A stretch of DNA of 64,000 nucleotides from Irineochytrium annulatum (Eukaryota > Chytridiomycota > Chytridiomycetes > Chytridiales > Chytridiaceae). A program made the translations under genes and the position numbers. Under the pieces are notes generated by a model, which was not told where the DNA came from, made no database searches, and saw nothing but the letters and a program-made list of their open reading frames with translations. Of this stretch, positions 18,527 through 28,820 are shown piece by piece; position 1 is the stretch's first letter; every line of letters starts with the position of its first letter. The stretch is taken from NCBI GenBank assembly GCA_027600665.1, contig JADGJL010000007.1, positions 62,001 through 126,000 on the forward strand. Direction: 5' to 3'.

Positions 18527-18540
18527 AATCATTATTTATT

Positions 18541-20721
18541 CTATGGGGATACAGATTTGGTCAAACCAATTTTGGTGATCACCGTATCATACGGCTCCAA
18601 TTCCATGGTCTGTTTTCCATGCTCTGTATGGATCGTCGTGGACTGAACCTGATCGCTATTATTGATCACAACCAATATGTTGCTTTCAGGATAGTAAGCG
18701 CACTCGGTATACAAGTTATCCGTGATGTACAATGTTTCATGGAATTCATTGCCCGCAAATCGAATCAAATTCAGAAGTAGTCTTGTATTTGCCCAGCTGA
18801 ATTCGAAGGAAGGCAGGTAGATCCCTTTTCCTTTTCCAAAAGCATGTGTGGACAGTGTGATCTGACCATTCGTTTCACTCACTACAGCTGCTGATCCATC
18901 AGTAAGATAAATGTTCTTTTTCGGAAGTATGTTGGCCCCCTCAGGCACCAAACCATACTCATCATTAGCCTCAACCGACCATTTTCCATGAACAACTCTG
19001 GCGCCTGTATCCTCATCCACCCCAAGCACGTGGGCCATTCTAAAATAGCTGTCGTACCCGTGGGTCGCTGTGGGCTGGTTGATCCCCATAAATGTACCGC
19101 CTTCGTACACCCACTGGGTTAGGATGTCTACACATTGGTGGTCTTTCCAGTGCTCTCCACCGCTCCATGCTGAACCCGCAGAACCCGCATTAATGACAAC
19201 ATCCACATCCTTCAACGCGCCCTGATAAATATCATCAAAATCAATAAACTGCACGTCAACAGGCAACCCGGCTAATGCCTCATTCACATGAATCAGATCA
19301 TGCATATGCGTTTCGTGAAAATGACCGGACAAGGTCCACGATCTTAACTTGCCCCAGCTATGCAGAACGGCTACTTTTGTCTTGATCTGATAAGGTTTTC
19401 CCTTCTGATGGAGCTCTTTCATTTCCCTGAATTCATGGGCAATCTTCTCAATGTAATCCACAAAATCAGGATAAGGCTCAACCAGATGCAAATACCCACC
19501 CAATCCTATCCGATCGATCGACTCACGCAGCAGCGCACGCCGAATATTGATCCAATATTTCTTTGCATCAAGGGTAGGATCTCCGCCTTCCTTGAAGGTA
19601 GGAAGCCCTCCTAGGCCAACCGGGAACAAGTAGGGATGCAAGCGAATCTCATGGGTATCCACCTTAACGCCTGAGCACATTCTCGCCTCATATCCGGAGA
19701 ATACACATTTGATCATGCCGTCGAATCCGAACTCATGAAAGCGATCATTGTACGGCTCCATGCCTACCCAGCTGTCATCATAGAAGACATAAGCCAGCTT
19801 GTCATGCTTGTGCACCATATCAATTAATTTCTTGCCGAATTCAATCACAAAATCATTGATAAAGGCCATCCAATCCAGCTTTCGCTGATTCGCAGGCATA
19901 TGAGTGACCTGATATTTACCGCCATTCACAAAGTCCTCGGCTGAGAGTGAATACCCAAATTTCTGAGCAAATAGATCCAGCGCTCTCGAACTTACCGTGA
20001 AATCATAGGAACCCCAATCCGAGAACAGATGGCGGTTCCGCTCATCACTGCCCCAGATCCAGGCGAAATTATAAAATAGCGATGTAAAACGTACAACCGT
20101 TGTTTCCGGATGGTTTTGGCACCAATTTTCCATCCAATCCAGCAGATAGGTTTGCGTTTCCGTATAGATTGGGTCAATCTGCATCAGATGCTCTTTATCC
20201 CAGTTATTCGTCGTATGATTGTACATGGAGATCTCTTCCCAGATCCGATAGACCATGAAACTTACCGTGTATTTATGCCAGGGAGCAACGCCAGTAATCA
20301 CTACATTGCCAGATTCCCTTTCATAATTCCATTGTACTCTTGGTACCTCTTCTCCAGTCGTTCGATCATAAACCTGCCAATACTTAAATGCTTCTTTGGA
20401 ATCATTCACCCTGAATTGTTCAGCAAAAAAATCCTCCATCAGATAGATGGATACATAATCTTGTACAGCGACCTTCGGATTCGTAATGAGAAAACATTGC
20501 TGCAGCTTATCCAGATTACGGGATGCCCACTCATTATGATCCCGAATGATGCAAATGGTTGAATAGATGCCATATCCGGCATTAATAATCTCGTCGGACA
20601 ATTTCGTACCGTCACTATCACGGATCACATCAGCACCCCAGCGATCGGCAAGTTCCAGCGTAAGTGCCTCATAACCGGATTCTCCCGGCAGTGTAAAGGA
20701 GCCTTTGGTTAATTTGGACAA
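18541..20721 (-). CDS. GH112 phosphorylase (galactosyl-N-acetylhexosamine or galactosyl-rhamnose phosphorylase)
   Basis: A 726-residue cytoplasmic enzyme that looks like 1,3-beta-galactosyl-N-acetylhexosamine phosphorylase along its length: LPGESGYEA, RDSDGT, an AHNEW-like DHNEW, the TVSFMVYRIWE segment, and YDDSWVGMEPY at 314-324, where D316 aligns with the catalytic acid. Family members cleave a beta-galactosyl disaccharide with phosphate, giving galactose 1-phosphate and either an N-acetylhexosamine or rhamnose. The neighbouring GH105 unsaturated rhamnogalacturonyl hydrolase favours the D-galactosyl-beta-1,4-L-rhamnose specificity; that is inference. Start is TTG behind GGGAGG, 13 bases after the GH105 stop, so the two are one operon. 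Confidence 0.9.
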   Translation of the reverse strand: MSKLTKGSFTLPGESGYEALTLELADRWGADVIRDSDGTKLSDEIINAGYGIYSTICIIRDHNEWASRNLDKLQQCFLITNPKVAVQDYVSIYLMEDFFAEQFRVNDSKEAFKYWQVYDRTTGEEVPRVQWNYERESGNVVITGVAPWHKYTVSFMVYRIWEEISMYNHTTNNWDKEHLMQIDPIYTETQTYLLDWMENWCQNHPETTVVRFTSLFYNFAWIWGSDERNRHLFSDWGSYDFTVSSRALDLFAQKFGYSLSAEDFVNGGKYQVTHMPANQRKLDWMAFINDFVIEFGKKLIDMVHKHDKLAYVFYDDSWVGMEPYNDRFHEFGFDGMIKCVFSGYEARMCSGVKVDTHEIRLHPYLFPVGLGGLPTFKEGGDPTLDAKKYWINIRRALLRESIDRIGLGGYLHLVEPYPDFVDYIEKIAHEFREMKELHQKGKPYQIKTKVAVLHSWGKLRSWTLSGHFHETHMHDLIHVNEALAGLPVDVQFIDFDDIYQGALKDVDVVINAGSAGSAWSGGEHWKDHQCVDILTQWVYEGGTFMGINQPTATHGYDSYFRMAHVLGVDEDTGARVVHGKWSVEANDEYGLVPEGANILPKKNIYLTDGSAAVVSETNGQITLSTHAFGKGKGIYLPSFEFSWANTRLLLNLIRFAGNEFHETLYITDNLYTECAYYPESNILVVINNSDQVQSTTIHTEHGKQTMELEPYDTVITKIGLTKSVSP

Positions 20722-20734
20722 TTGGGTTCCCTCC

Positions 20735-21754
20735 CTATCTCAACATATCGGACAGAAAAGCGAGTGCCAGGCCCTGACCCCAGCCTTGAATCCAGTCTTT
20801 AGGAATATTGCGATAGCCATCCCGATCCTTCATCACGGCTGTACCGCCAGATACACCAAGCACACGGCCATCTTCGCTAATGTTGTTCAGGATGCCTTCG
20901 AGTGCCTTTTGCACATATTTGGTATGCAGTGGGTTGCCGTTATTAATCATTGCCGCTGCAATACCCGCGGAAGCTGATACCTCTTCATACGATTCTACGT
21001 CATCCAGCACCGTACGCCACAAGCCGTTCTCGGTCTGTACCAGCTTCAGAGCCGCCAATTGATCGCGAAGAGCACATTCTACATCCATACATTGCGGATA
21101 CAGATACCAGTCGTTCAGTTGCGGCTTCACTTGAGACATCGTATAGGCGCCCCAAGCGTTCGCTCTTCCCCAATAAAATCCGGACATGTGGTCCTTGTTG
21201 ATATTGTTATAACCGTGATACCACAGACTGCTGCTTGGATCTTGAAGGTACTTGATATGCCAGTAATACTGATTCAGCGCATCCTGAATCATGGCTTCAT
21301 CCTTTAATTTGCTACCTACACGGAGCAGGAAAAATGCCGCCATAAACAAGGTGTCCGCCCAAGCCTGTTCCGGAAAATCATTGGACACGGATACTGTATG
21401 CTGAAGCACATTGTCTCCAAAGCGAAGTGCATGGTTCTGGAGATAATCAACCTTGCTGAGAACAATATCCCAATACTTCTGATCCCCTGTTTCTTCATAT
21501 AAAGTGATGAGCACATGACCCATGGCACATGTATTTACCGTCCAACTTGGCAGACCCAGCTCGATATATTCGTCTGCCCATTTCACCAGCCTGTCCAGAA
21601 TCTCTTGGTTGCCTGTCGTCTGATAGGCTCTGGATACACCATAATAGGCCACACCGCCGGGCCAATCCCATGTCAGATCCATATCCAGTGTTTTCTTGGT
21701 AACATTCTCGATTACGTGAAGAATCTGTTCTCTGTCATATTTCACTTGAAGCAT
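20735..21754 (-). CDS. GH105 unsaturated rhamnogalacturonyl hydrolase (YteR/YesR type)
   Basis: A 339-residue (alpha/alpha)6-barrel enzyme without signal peptide, so cytoplasmic. AWADTLFMA at 131-139 carries D134, matching the catalytic aspartate of YteR, and the final GWGQGLALAFLSDML is typical. GH105 enzymes remove the unsaturated uronic acid left by rhamnogalacturonan lyases, yielding rhamnose-ended fragments. The ATG at 21754 follows GAGGGG by seven bases; a longer frame to 21814 runs over the operator region and is rejected. It leads an operon with the GH112 phosphorylase. Confidence 0.9.
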   Translation of the reverse strand: MLQVKYDREQILHVIENVTKKTLDMDLTWDWPGGVAYYGVSRAYQTTGNQEILDRLVKWADEYIELGLPSWTVNTCAMGHVLITLYEETGDQKYWDIVLSKVDYLQNHALRFGDNVLQHTVSVSNDFPEQAWADTLFMAAFFLLRVGSKLKDEAMIQDALNQYYWHIKYLQDPSSSLWYHGYNNINKDHMSGFYWGRANAWGAYTMSQVKPQLNDWYLYPQCMDVECALRDQLAALKLVQTENGLWRTVLDDVESYEEVSASAGIAAAMINNGNPLHTKYVQKALEGILNNISEDGRVLGVSGGTAVMKDRDGYRNIPKDWIQGWGQGLALAFLSDMLR

Positions 21755-21815
21755 TGTTATTCCCCTCTCCCTGCGCACACACCCCCAAGTGCGCCTTGAG
21801 AGGTGTCCGTCCATT

Positions 21816-21829
21816 TGTAAACGCTTTAC
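21816..21829. promoter_or_regulatory. cre-like site TGTAAACGCTTTAC
   Basis: Matches the catabolite-responsive element consensus at 12 of 14 positions by my count and lies about 60 bases before the GH105 start, between it and the divergent AraC gene. CcpA repression of the pair during growth on preferred sugars is likely. Confidence 0.6.
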
Positions 21830-21923
21830 TTATTCCATTGTACGCAGTAAAATAGTCTCAATCTAAGCATATTCACAACAAAAGTGCGCAATTTCAATCA
21901 TTTATACATAGGAGCCCTCGACA

Positions 21924-22871
21924 ATGCCCAAACCGAAGAAACCTGTCATTGAATATCGTCACTACAGCCTGCCCATTGATTTCCCTGTCCTGTTACTCAG
22001 TGGAGACCGCTGGAGAATATCCGATATCAAGAGTGAGCATCTTCATTTCCATAACCACATGGAGATTGGCATCTGTTATTCGGATGAAGGGGTCATGGAG
22101 ATTAAGGGGGAATCTGTACCGTTTCGGGCAGGCGACGTCACGTTCATTCCCCGTTACCTTCCGCATACCACATATAGTTCACCTAATAACGCCAGCCTGT
22201 GGGCTTATATCTTTTTTTCACCGGAAGAACTCTTCCGCCATTCACTCAAAACAGCCCAAAACCACATTGAACCGAATTTATGGGCGATTCAGGGAACCAA
22301 TTGCATTCTGAATAAGGAGCAGCATCCCAAAATTCACTCACTCGCAACATCAATCGTAGAAGAGATTAAGCAGCAGTCCCCCTATTATCGGGAGAGCGCG
22401 TACGGCTTATTGGTGTCTCTATACATCGAACTGCTTCGACTTCATGCAAGCAACGAGAGCTGGTCAGCGCAGAATCAGGAACGGGAACGAGACCTCCAAG
22501 GAGACTTGGTCATCTCACCCGTGTTGGAGTTTATCACCAAAAACTATATGATGCCTGTGACCATCGATTACCTCGCTGATCTGTGTCATCTGAGTACAAC
22601 GCATTTTCGCCGCAAGTTCCATGAAATTATGGGAACCACACCGCTTGATTTTCTGAACAGTACCCGAATTGAAGAGGCATGCAAGCGATTGAAAAGCACG
22701 GACGCCTCCATCCTGTCCATCTCCGAGCAAGTCGGCTTCCGATCCATCTCCAGCTTTAACCGCTGCTTCGTCAAACTGATGGGACAATCACCCAAAGCCT
22801 GGCGCAAAGCAGCCCATACAGAAGCACAGTCTGCAAAAGCATCAATACTGGAATTCACGGGGTGGGTATGA
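21924..22871 (+). CDS. AraC-family regulator with N-terminal cupin
   Basis: A 315-residue regulator. The N-terminal cupin (about 20-115, with HLHFHNHMEIG and the GDVTFIPRYLPHTT strand) binds a small effector. The C-terminal 100 residues hold two helix-turn-helix motifs (CHLSTTHFRRKF and ISEQVGFRSISSFNRCF). It is transcribed away from the GH105-GH112 operon across 170 bases containing a cre-like site, so it very probably regulates that operon. TAGGAG precedes the ATG by nine bases. Confidence 0.9.
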   Translation: MPKPKKPVIEYRHYSLPIDFPVLLLSGDRWRISDIKSEHLHFHNHMEIGICYSDEGVMEIKGESVPFRAGDVTFIPRYLPHTTYSSPNNASLWAYIFFSPEELFRHSLKTAQNHIEPNLWAIQGTNCILNKEQHPKIHSLATSIVEEIKQQSPYYRESAYGLLVSLYIELLRLHASNESWSAQNQERERDLQGDLVISPVLEFITKNYMMPVTIDYLADLCHLSTTHFRRKFHEIMGTTPLDFLNSTRIEEACKRLKSTDASILSISEQVGFRSISSFNRCFVKLMGQSPKAWRKAAHTEAQSAKASILEFTGWV

Positions 22872-22991
22872 AGGATTTTGTCGAAATATGATTGCACCCC
22901 CCAGAGATATTCGCTACAATGCCGATAGAATACAAGAGATTTGGTTCGAATCTACCAATGGTTCACACAACCTCTAAAGGAGCAGCATTTC

Positions 22992-25900
22992 GTGTTATTA
23001 AAAATTTCAGGCGTGGTCCTGACGGTTGTAGTTGCTGTTACCGTACTGCTCCTGTCAACAATCAGAGAACCCCAATCTGCGGCTCTTCTTGCCCGTCAAG
23101 GTGTTATGGATCTATCGGGCTGGAACCCGGAACAAGACGAGCGGATCAAGCTGGACGGTGAGTGGGAATTTTACTGGAACAAGTTGCTTCCTGTTGAATC
23201 TGCAACTCCGAATCAGGTTGGTCCAACAATAGCACCCGATACATATGCAAAGGTTCCCGGTTCATGGAATCGAATTAAAATGGACGGCGAACGACTGCCA
23301 ACCCACGGCTTCGCCACGTATCGACTGGTGCTCCGAAATGTACCAGTTGAAGGAACGCTGGCTATCAAAAAAATGAACATCCGTTTTGCCAGCGAAATCT
23401 ATATCAATGGCAACAAGCTACTGGAAGACGGACATGCCGTGGAGAAATCAGCGGGATATCGACCGGGAAACTCCCCACAAATCGGCTTCTTTCCTTATCA
23501 TGGCGGTGACATTGAAATTGTGATCCGGGTGGCTAATTATGATTACACGGACGCTGGCATTCCGGGGCCACTCTTTTTCGGCGAACAAGCAGCCATGCTG
23601 AAAAAACATCAAATCAGCACAGCCGTTGAATTCGGCACACTTGCTGTCCTGGCTACCATTTCGATCATATTCCTTATCAGTTACCTGGGGTCTGCGCTCT
23701 ACCGAAACAGAGACGATTCGCTGCTGCTGCTTGGTCTAATCTGTCTGCTGTATGCGCTCTATAACGGCATGATCAGCGAACGTGTGTTATCCATGGTGAA
23801 CACGGAAATCTCCTTTAGCACGCTTTATAAATTAAAAGATTTCTGCTCCGTTGCATGCCTGGGTCTGCTGACCTTTTACTTCTACCGATTCAAAACAGGC
23901 ATCCTGACCAGTCTGCTTACAACGGTAATCCTGATTATCTTCGGAGCTTACTTATGCATGGTTGCGCTCCTGCCTATTTCCATCTACGGACTGGCTGCAC
24001 CTTACGTTGTCGTTATGTACACGTTAATGTTGCTCTGGTTGTTATATCAATGCGCATCACAGTTTCTGACGAGTGAGAAGGGTGATCGGCTGTCTACTTT
24101 CTTGTGGTATGCGGCTCTCTTAAGCATCATGCTGTACTGTCTGGACATTAACCTCTTCTCCATCTCGCTAAAGGAAAATATGAACATCGGGCAGGTCTCC
24201 ATTGTCCTGTTCAGCATCCTGATGTTGTTTCTGGCGGTACTTCGGTTCTTCGAGTCATATCGTACAGTCCGTGCGCTCAAAGATCAGTTGCTCTTGCTGG
24301 ATAAGGTGAAAGATGACTTCCTGTCGAACACCTCGCATGAGCTCAAAACACCGCTGAATGCCATTGTGAACATCAGTGAGAGCCTGCTCAAAGGTGCCGA
24401 AGGTCCGCTTACCAACGAACAGGCGCATAACCTGGCGATCGTGACGGGTAGCGGCAGACGATTAACCTACCTGGTCGATGAATTACTGGATTATTCGAAA
24501 ATGAAACATGGCGACATCCCGCTTTACCGGTCTTCAACCGATCTGTACTCGTTTGTCGAATCCGTCATGCGTATGCACTCCTTCCTGCTTGGCTCGAAAA
24601 AGGTGGAACTCATGAACCACATCCCGGCGAATTTCCCGCCAATCTATGCGGACGGCAACCGACTGATTCAGATCTTGCATAATCTGATCGGTAATGCCGT
24701 CAAGTTCACGGAACAAGGCACGGTAAGCATCCGTGCTGCGGTTGTTCAAGGCAAAGCGGAAATCCGCATTATCGATACCGGTCGTGGCATCGGCAGGACA
24801 AGCTGGAACATATCTTCCTGCCGTTCGAGCAGGAAGCAGATACAGGACCAGTCGTTGCCGGAGGCACCGGACTTGGACTAAGTATTACACGCAAGCTGGT
24901 AGAGCTGCATGGAGGAACCATTCATGCAGAATCGGCACCTGGCATGGGGGCCACGTTCATCCTGACTTTTCCGTTGGCCGATGGCAAAGGTGAGAAACGA
25001 TCCAACGTCAAGCCAATTACCATAGCTCCTACAAGTCATGGTAATCAGTTACTAAGGTTCGAAGAACCAACGATTGTGGAAGGGCATCTCAACGAATGGA
25101 TCATCGTTGTGGACGACGACTCGGCTAATTTACAGACCATAGTGAATCTCTTGAAATTGGAAGGCTACAGTTATGCGGTAACCTCACGCTCCCCTTCTGT
25201 ACTGGATCTGCTCGACCAGCTCCCTGCCGTACATCTGGTCATTGCTGACATTATGATGCCGGACATGTCGGGGTACGAATTGTTGGAACGGATCAGGGAA
25301 CGTTACTCTCCTTCCGAGCTTCCGGTGCTTATGCTGACGGCAAGTAATAAAGCCAACCAGTTGAAGCTGGCTTTGGAGAAAGGTGCCAATGATTTCGTAT
25401 CAAAACCGTTTGAATCAGAGGAATTGCTGGCACGGATCGGCGGTTTGACCCGGATGATAACGTCTGTTCAAGCCGCGCGAGATGCCGAGATCTCCTTTTT
25501 GCGGTCACAGATGAACCCGCACTTTCTGTATAACGCTCTGAATGCCATTGCCGAATTGTGTGTAGATGCGCCGAATCAGGCAGAACAATTGATTTTGCAA
25601 TTATCGAGTTACTTAAGGCGCAGTGTGCACTTCAAACATCTGGACTCCAAAACCAGCCTGATGAACGAACTGGAGATGATCGAAGCATACGTTGCCATTG
25701 AGCAGGCACGCTTTGGCTCACGGCTGGAGGTCATTATCGATGTGGATGCGGACGTGAACCGAAATATGGATATTCCGCCCCTCACGTTGCAACCCCTGAT
25801 CGAAAACGCGATTCGGCACGGGCTAATGTCCAGCATTCGCGGTGGTCGCGTCATATTGTCCATTCGTAATCTGAATGATACGGAAACACGTTTCTCTATC

Positions 25901-26122
25901 GAGGACAACGGAATCGGCATAACCAAGCAAAGAATGGAGGAAATTCGGCAATCCACGGACGGCAGTAACGGCGTGGGAATATGGAATATCTCCAGCCGGT
26001 TGAACCTGCTGTATGGCAGACACCTTCAGATGGAAAGTCTGGACGGCGAGGGAACGCGCATTACATTTGATCTTCCTAATCAACGTATTAGCACAGATGG
26101 GAACGGGGGTTATGAGACATGA
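22992..26122 (+). pseudogene. Hybrid sensor histidine kinase (7TMR-DISM, HisKA, REC, LytS-type kinase), single-base frameshift
   Basis: GTG at 22992 follows AAAGGAG (an upstream TTG at 22941 lacks one). The first frame runs to 24881: signal/TM helix, 7TMR-DISM-type extracellular domain, seven-helix region, HisKA phosphoacceptor (SNTSHELKTPLN) and the start of HATPase. After DTGRGIG the frame changes: the correct continuation QDKLEHIFLPFEQ and the ATP lid GGTGLGLS are read one frame over from 24794. The second frame then gives REC (VVDDDSANL, phosphosite in IADIMMPDMSGYE) and a second, LytS-class kinase core (NPHFLYNALNAI, HATPase to the end). One base is missing within 24792-24794. The intact architecture is that of the 1017-residue paralogue at 48737-51790. 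It overlaps the next gene's ATG by four bases. Confidence 0.85.
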
Positions 26123-27237
26123 TAAAAGTCATCATCGTGGATGATGAGGATCTGTCGCTCAAGCGACTGAATCGTATTTTGACAGAAAGCGGAGAAGTTG
26201 AAGTATGTCGTGCGTTTCACGATCCGGAGGAAGCCTGTGAATACGCGGCAGAGAATAGCTTCGATGCAGCATTTTTGGACATTACAATGCCGCGCATTTC
26301 GGGTATGCACCTCATTGGTGAATTGCGGAAACATCACCCTTTGCTTCCCATCGTGTTGGTGACCGGATATGAGGAATATGCGGTGCAGGCCTTCGACAAA
26401 GAGGTGATCGATTACGTTATTAAACCGGTCACGGCAGAGCGACTGAACCGCAGCATTCAGCGGTTGCAGCAGCAGCTTCACAAATCCGTGACAACGCCAG
26501 GGCCAGCGGTGCCAGAACCGAAACTGAACGTTCGTCTGTTTGGTGAATTCACCGTGTTCGGTGGAACCGGAGCAGATAGCCCCATCAAACTTAGAACGCC
26601 CAAAACGGAAGAGTTACTCGCCTTCTTGTTGTATACCAAGTCAACCACCCGCGATGCATTGGCTGATACGTTGTGGAAGGACCTCAGTCCGCAGAAGGCC
26701 TGGACGAACATCAATTCCACACTGTACTACGTGCGACGTGCCATCGGTGATAACAGTGACGTACCGATCATTCTTAAGGACAGGAATGGTATTCGTATCG
26801 ACCGGGAAGCGATTAACTGTGATCTGTACGAGTTCGAGGTCTTGTTCCGACAGATGCGTCAGGCTTCGGCACATCGCCCCGAGCTCTTCGAGCGGATGGA
26901 CACATTGTATACGGGTGAACTCCTGAAAGGAAGGCATTATGAGTGGGCTTTCGCGTGGTCCAGACAGCTGGAACTGGATTTCCTCATGACGATGGAAACC
27001 GCTGCCCACTATCACGCGAAGAAAGGCGAGACGTTACGGGCGCTGTATTATTTTGAACGTATCCTCCAGATTGATTCGATTCGGGAAGATATTCATCGTG
27101 AGATCATCCTGTTGTATCTGTCGCTTGGACGAAGAACCGAAGCGCAGCGGCAGTATCTTGTTCTGGAGGAACTGCTCAAAGAAGAACTTGGCTCCAGTCC
27201 GGCAGCGGAAATCAAGCAACTGTTGCGACAATCATGA
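26119..27237 (+). CDS. Response regulator: REC, winged helix and BTAD (SARP-like)
   Basis: A 372-residue protein. Receiver domain 1-120 with D9/D10 and the phosphosite in FLDITMP; a winged-helix DNA-binding domain at about 135-225 (LFGEFTVFG, then ADTLWKDLSPQKAWTNINS); then a bacterial transcriptional activation domain (BTAD) of TPR-like helices to the end. Its ATG overlaps the hybrid kinase stop codon, so it is the cognate regulator. The same gene pair occurs at 48737-52935 in the other orientation. Targets are unknown. If the kinase frameshift is real, this regulator may lack its normal input. Confidence 0.9.
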   Translation: MIKVIIVDDEDLSLKRLNRILTESGEVEVCRAFHDPEEACEYAAENSFDAAFLDITMPRISGMHLIGELRKHHPLLPIVLVTGYEEYAVQAFDKEVIDYVIKPVTAERLNRSIQRLQQQLHKSVTTPGPAVPEPKLNVRLFGEFTVFGGTGADSPIKLRTPKTEELLAFLLYTKSTTRDALADTLWKDLSPQKAWTNINSTLYYVRRAIGDNSDVPIILKDRNGIRIDREAINCDLYEFEVLFRQMRQASAHRPELFERMDTLYTGELLKGRHYEWAFAWSRQLELDFLMTMETAAHYHAKKGETLRALYYFERILQIDSIREDIHREIILLYLSLGRRTEAQRQYLVLEELLKEELGSSPAAEIKQLLRQS

Positions 27238-27241
27238 AACA

Positions 27242-27347
27242 GCAAAAAAGCCCATGCCTTGGCATACTGAACTGCTCCTATCGTAGTCTTCTATCGTTTA
27301 CTACGACAGGGAGCCGTTCAGTGTTCCTTTAGGCTTGGGCTTTTTGC
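27242..27347. terminator. Very long imperfect palindrome, bidirectional terminator
   Basis: Two arms of about 45 bases (GCAAAAAAGCCCATGCCT... and ...AGGCTTGGGCTTTTTGC) contain matching blocks ACTGAAC/GTTCAGT, GCTCC/GGAGC and TCGTAG/CTACGA around a 14-base loop. It ends in T-runs in both directions, between convergent genes. It is far longer than needed for termination and may be a dispersed palindromic repeat. Confidence 0.75.
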
Positions 27348-27412
27348 CATAAATGGACGTTCATTCGTCCATAACTGATAATTTTACATCATCGGACAAG
27401 GTCTACAATCAA

Positions 27413-28594
27413 TTACTCATTGATAAGTTTTTCTGTATTAAGGGTAAATCCTTCAATCACGACATCTTCGTCCACTTCAATCATGATGCAACGTCTGCCT
27501 TGATAGTTCACCTGTTTCACATATCTTAGGTCTTGCGGGCTAACCGAAATCGTAGCAACCTTAGTTTCGATCTTGATGGACTTGGACGTAAACTTCGGCA
27601 TAACACTGGTCGCTTTCATCTCATAATTCTTGTTGTCCACGATCGTTTCGAAGGCACGCTCCACTTTCTCTGTTGTCAGATCTTCCACACCACTTGCGGT
27701 CAGTACACGTTCCAGATCTTTATAATCCAGCTTCGGAGGTTCTTCCTCATAGGACTCTTCGTTAATTTCGATAACGCGGTTGATCTCCTCATATACATGT
27801 GCAATGGTGGCTGAATCGAGCTGTTCACCGGCCACTTCCTTGACGATATCCTCGAAGATCGCCCGTTCTTCCAGTGCGGTTACGGATCTTTCGCCATTCA
27901 GTACATTTTCAACAAAATGCGGGTCCGGGAAATTGGATTTCCCTGTGCAATACAGAACACGATTCACATCGGAGTAGTTGTCCGTCACGCTAGGGTACAA
28001 GAATCCTTGCTCTGGCGTGCTTAATTTGATAATCGGATCGACAATAATATTGTATTTGAATTCTCTCTCCACGTAGTCAAACAAGAGCGTTTTCCGTTGT
28101 TTCTCCGTGGAGTTCACGCTGCACAGAATGAAGGGATGGGCGAACACCTCATTCTTCTCACTCTCTTCCGTGGCTTCGTTTCTAGCCTTGGTCGGCAGAT
28201 AATACTGTCCACGCACAAACGTAGCAACCATGTCCCGCTCATACTTGGCATCCACCAGCATTCGATCCACGAGCAACAGCATGAGGTCCTGCCATTCGTC
28301 CGGATCACCTGTGACCAAAGCCTGATGAAGCAGTACCTGAGCCGGGTCCTCCGCCGCTTCCTGGAATTTTAACTCAAACAACTTCTGATCCAAATCACCT
28401 GTCAGCAACTTTTTGAAATTGCCCATGTATAGTTCCTGCTTCTCTCTGTCCACCAGTTCGAATGGGTGACGCTCCCAGTGATAGACCTCGTTGGTTTCCT
28501 TCGTAATATAGACGTTGAGAATATCGTAAATATTCAGTAAATCGTGATCGAGTTTAAACTGCTTGCGTATATGCGCGACTTCTTTTTTATTCAT
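27413..28594 (-). CDS. DUF4317 family protein
   Basis: A 393-residue soluble protein matching the uncharacterised DUF4317 family of Firmicutes from its N-terminus (MNKKEVAHIRKQFK) to its end. It is acidic and has no signal peptide, membrane helix or recognisable catalytic motif. No function is known to me. It is monocistronic here, behind a 226-base leader region that may hold a very short ORF, and ends at the long palindromic terminator. Confidence 0.85.
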   Translation of the reverse strand: MNKKEVAHIRKQFKLDHDLLNIYDILNVYITKETNEVYHWERHPFELVDREKQELYMGNFKKLLTGDLDQKLFELKFQEAAEDPAQVLLHQALVTGDPDEWQDLMLLLVDRMLVDAKYERDMVATFVRGQYYLPTKARNEATEESEKNEVFAHPFILCSVNSTEKQRKTLLFDYVEREFKYNIIVDPIIKLSTPEQGFLYPSVTDNYSDVNRVLYCTGKSNFPDPHFVENVLNGERSVTALEERAIFEDIVKEVAGEQLDSATIAHVYEEINRVIEINEESYEEEPPKLDYKDLERVLTASGVEDLTTEKVERAFETIVDNKNYEMKATSVMPKFTSKSIKIETKVATISVSPQDLRYVKQVNYQGRRCIMIEVDEDVVIEGFTLNTEKLINE

Positions 28595-28717
28595 ATTGGA
28601 TTCGGCAACTCCTTAGATATGTTTCTGGCTTTATTAGTATAAAGGATCGACAGAGAATTTGTTGACTAACTTGTTGCTTGACGGTTAATGGATTTCAGTT
28701 ACACACGCACGTGATAA

Positions 28718-28756
28718 TCACAACAACACAAATAGGGAGACACTCTTTACATGCAT
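28718..28756 (-). CDS. Possible 12-residue leader peptide ahead of the DUF4317 gene
   Basis: On the minus strand AGGAGGTG, a near-perfect ribosome binding site, stands five bases before ATG, opening a 12-codon frame (MHVKSVSLFVLL) and TGA, 124 bases before the DUF4317 start. The strength of the site is unusual for noncoding DNA. I do not recognise the peptide, and no regulatory codon run or attenuator is obvious. It could be chance. Confidence 0.3.
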   Translation of the reverse strand: MHVKSVSLFVLL

Positions 28757-28820
28757 ACGAGCACCTCCTGTATGTGTTACATCCCTGATGTTCTAGTCTA
28801 TCACATTACAGCGATTGCCA

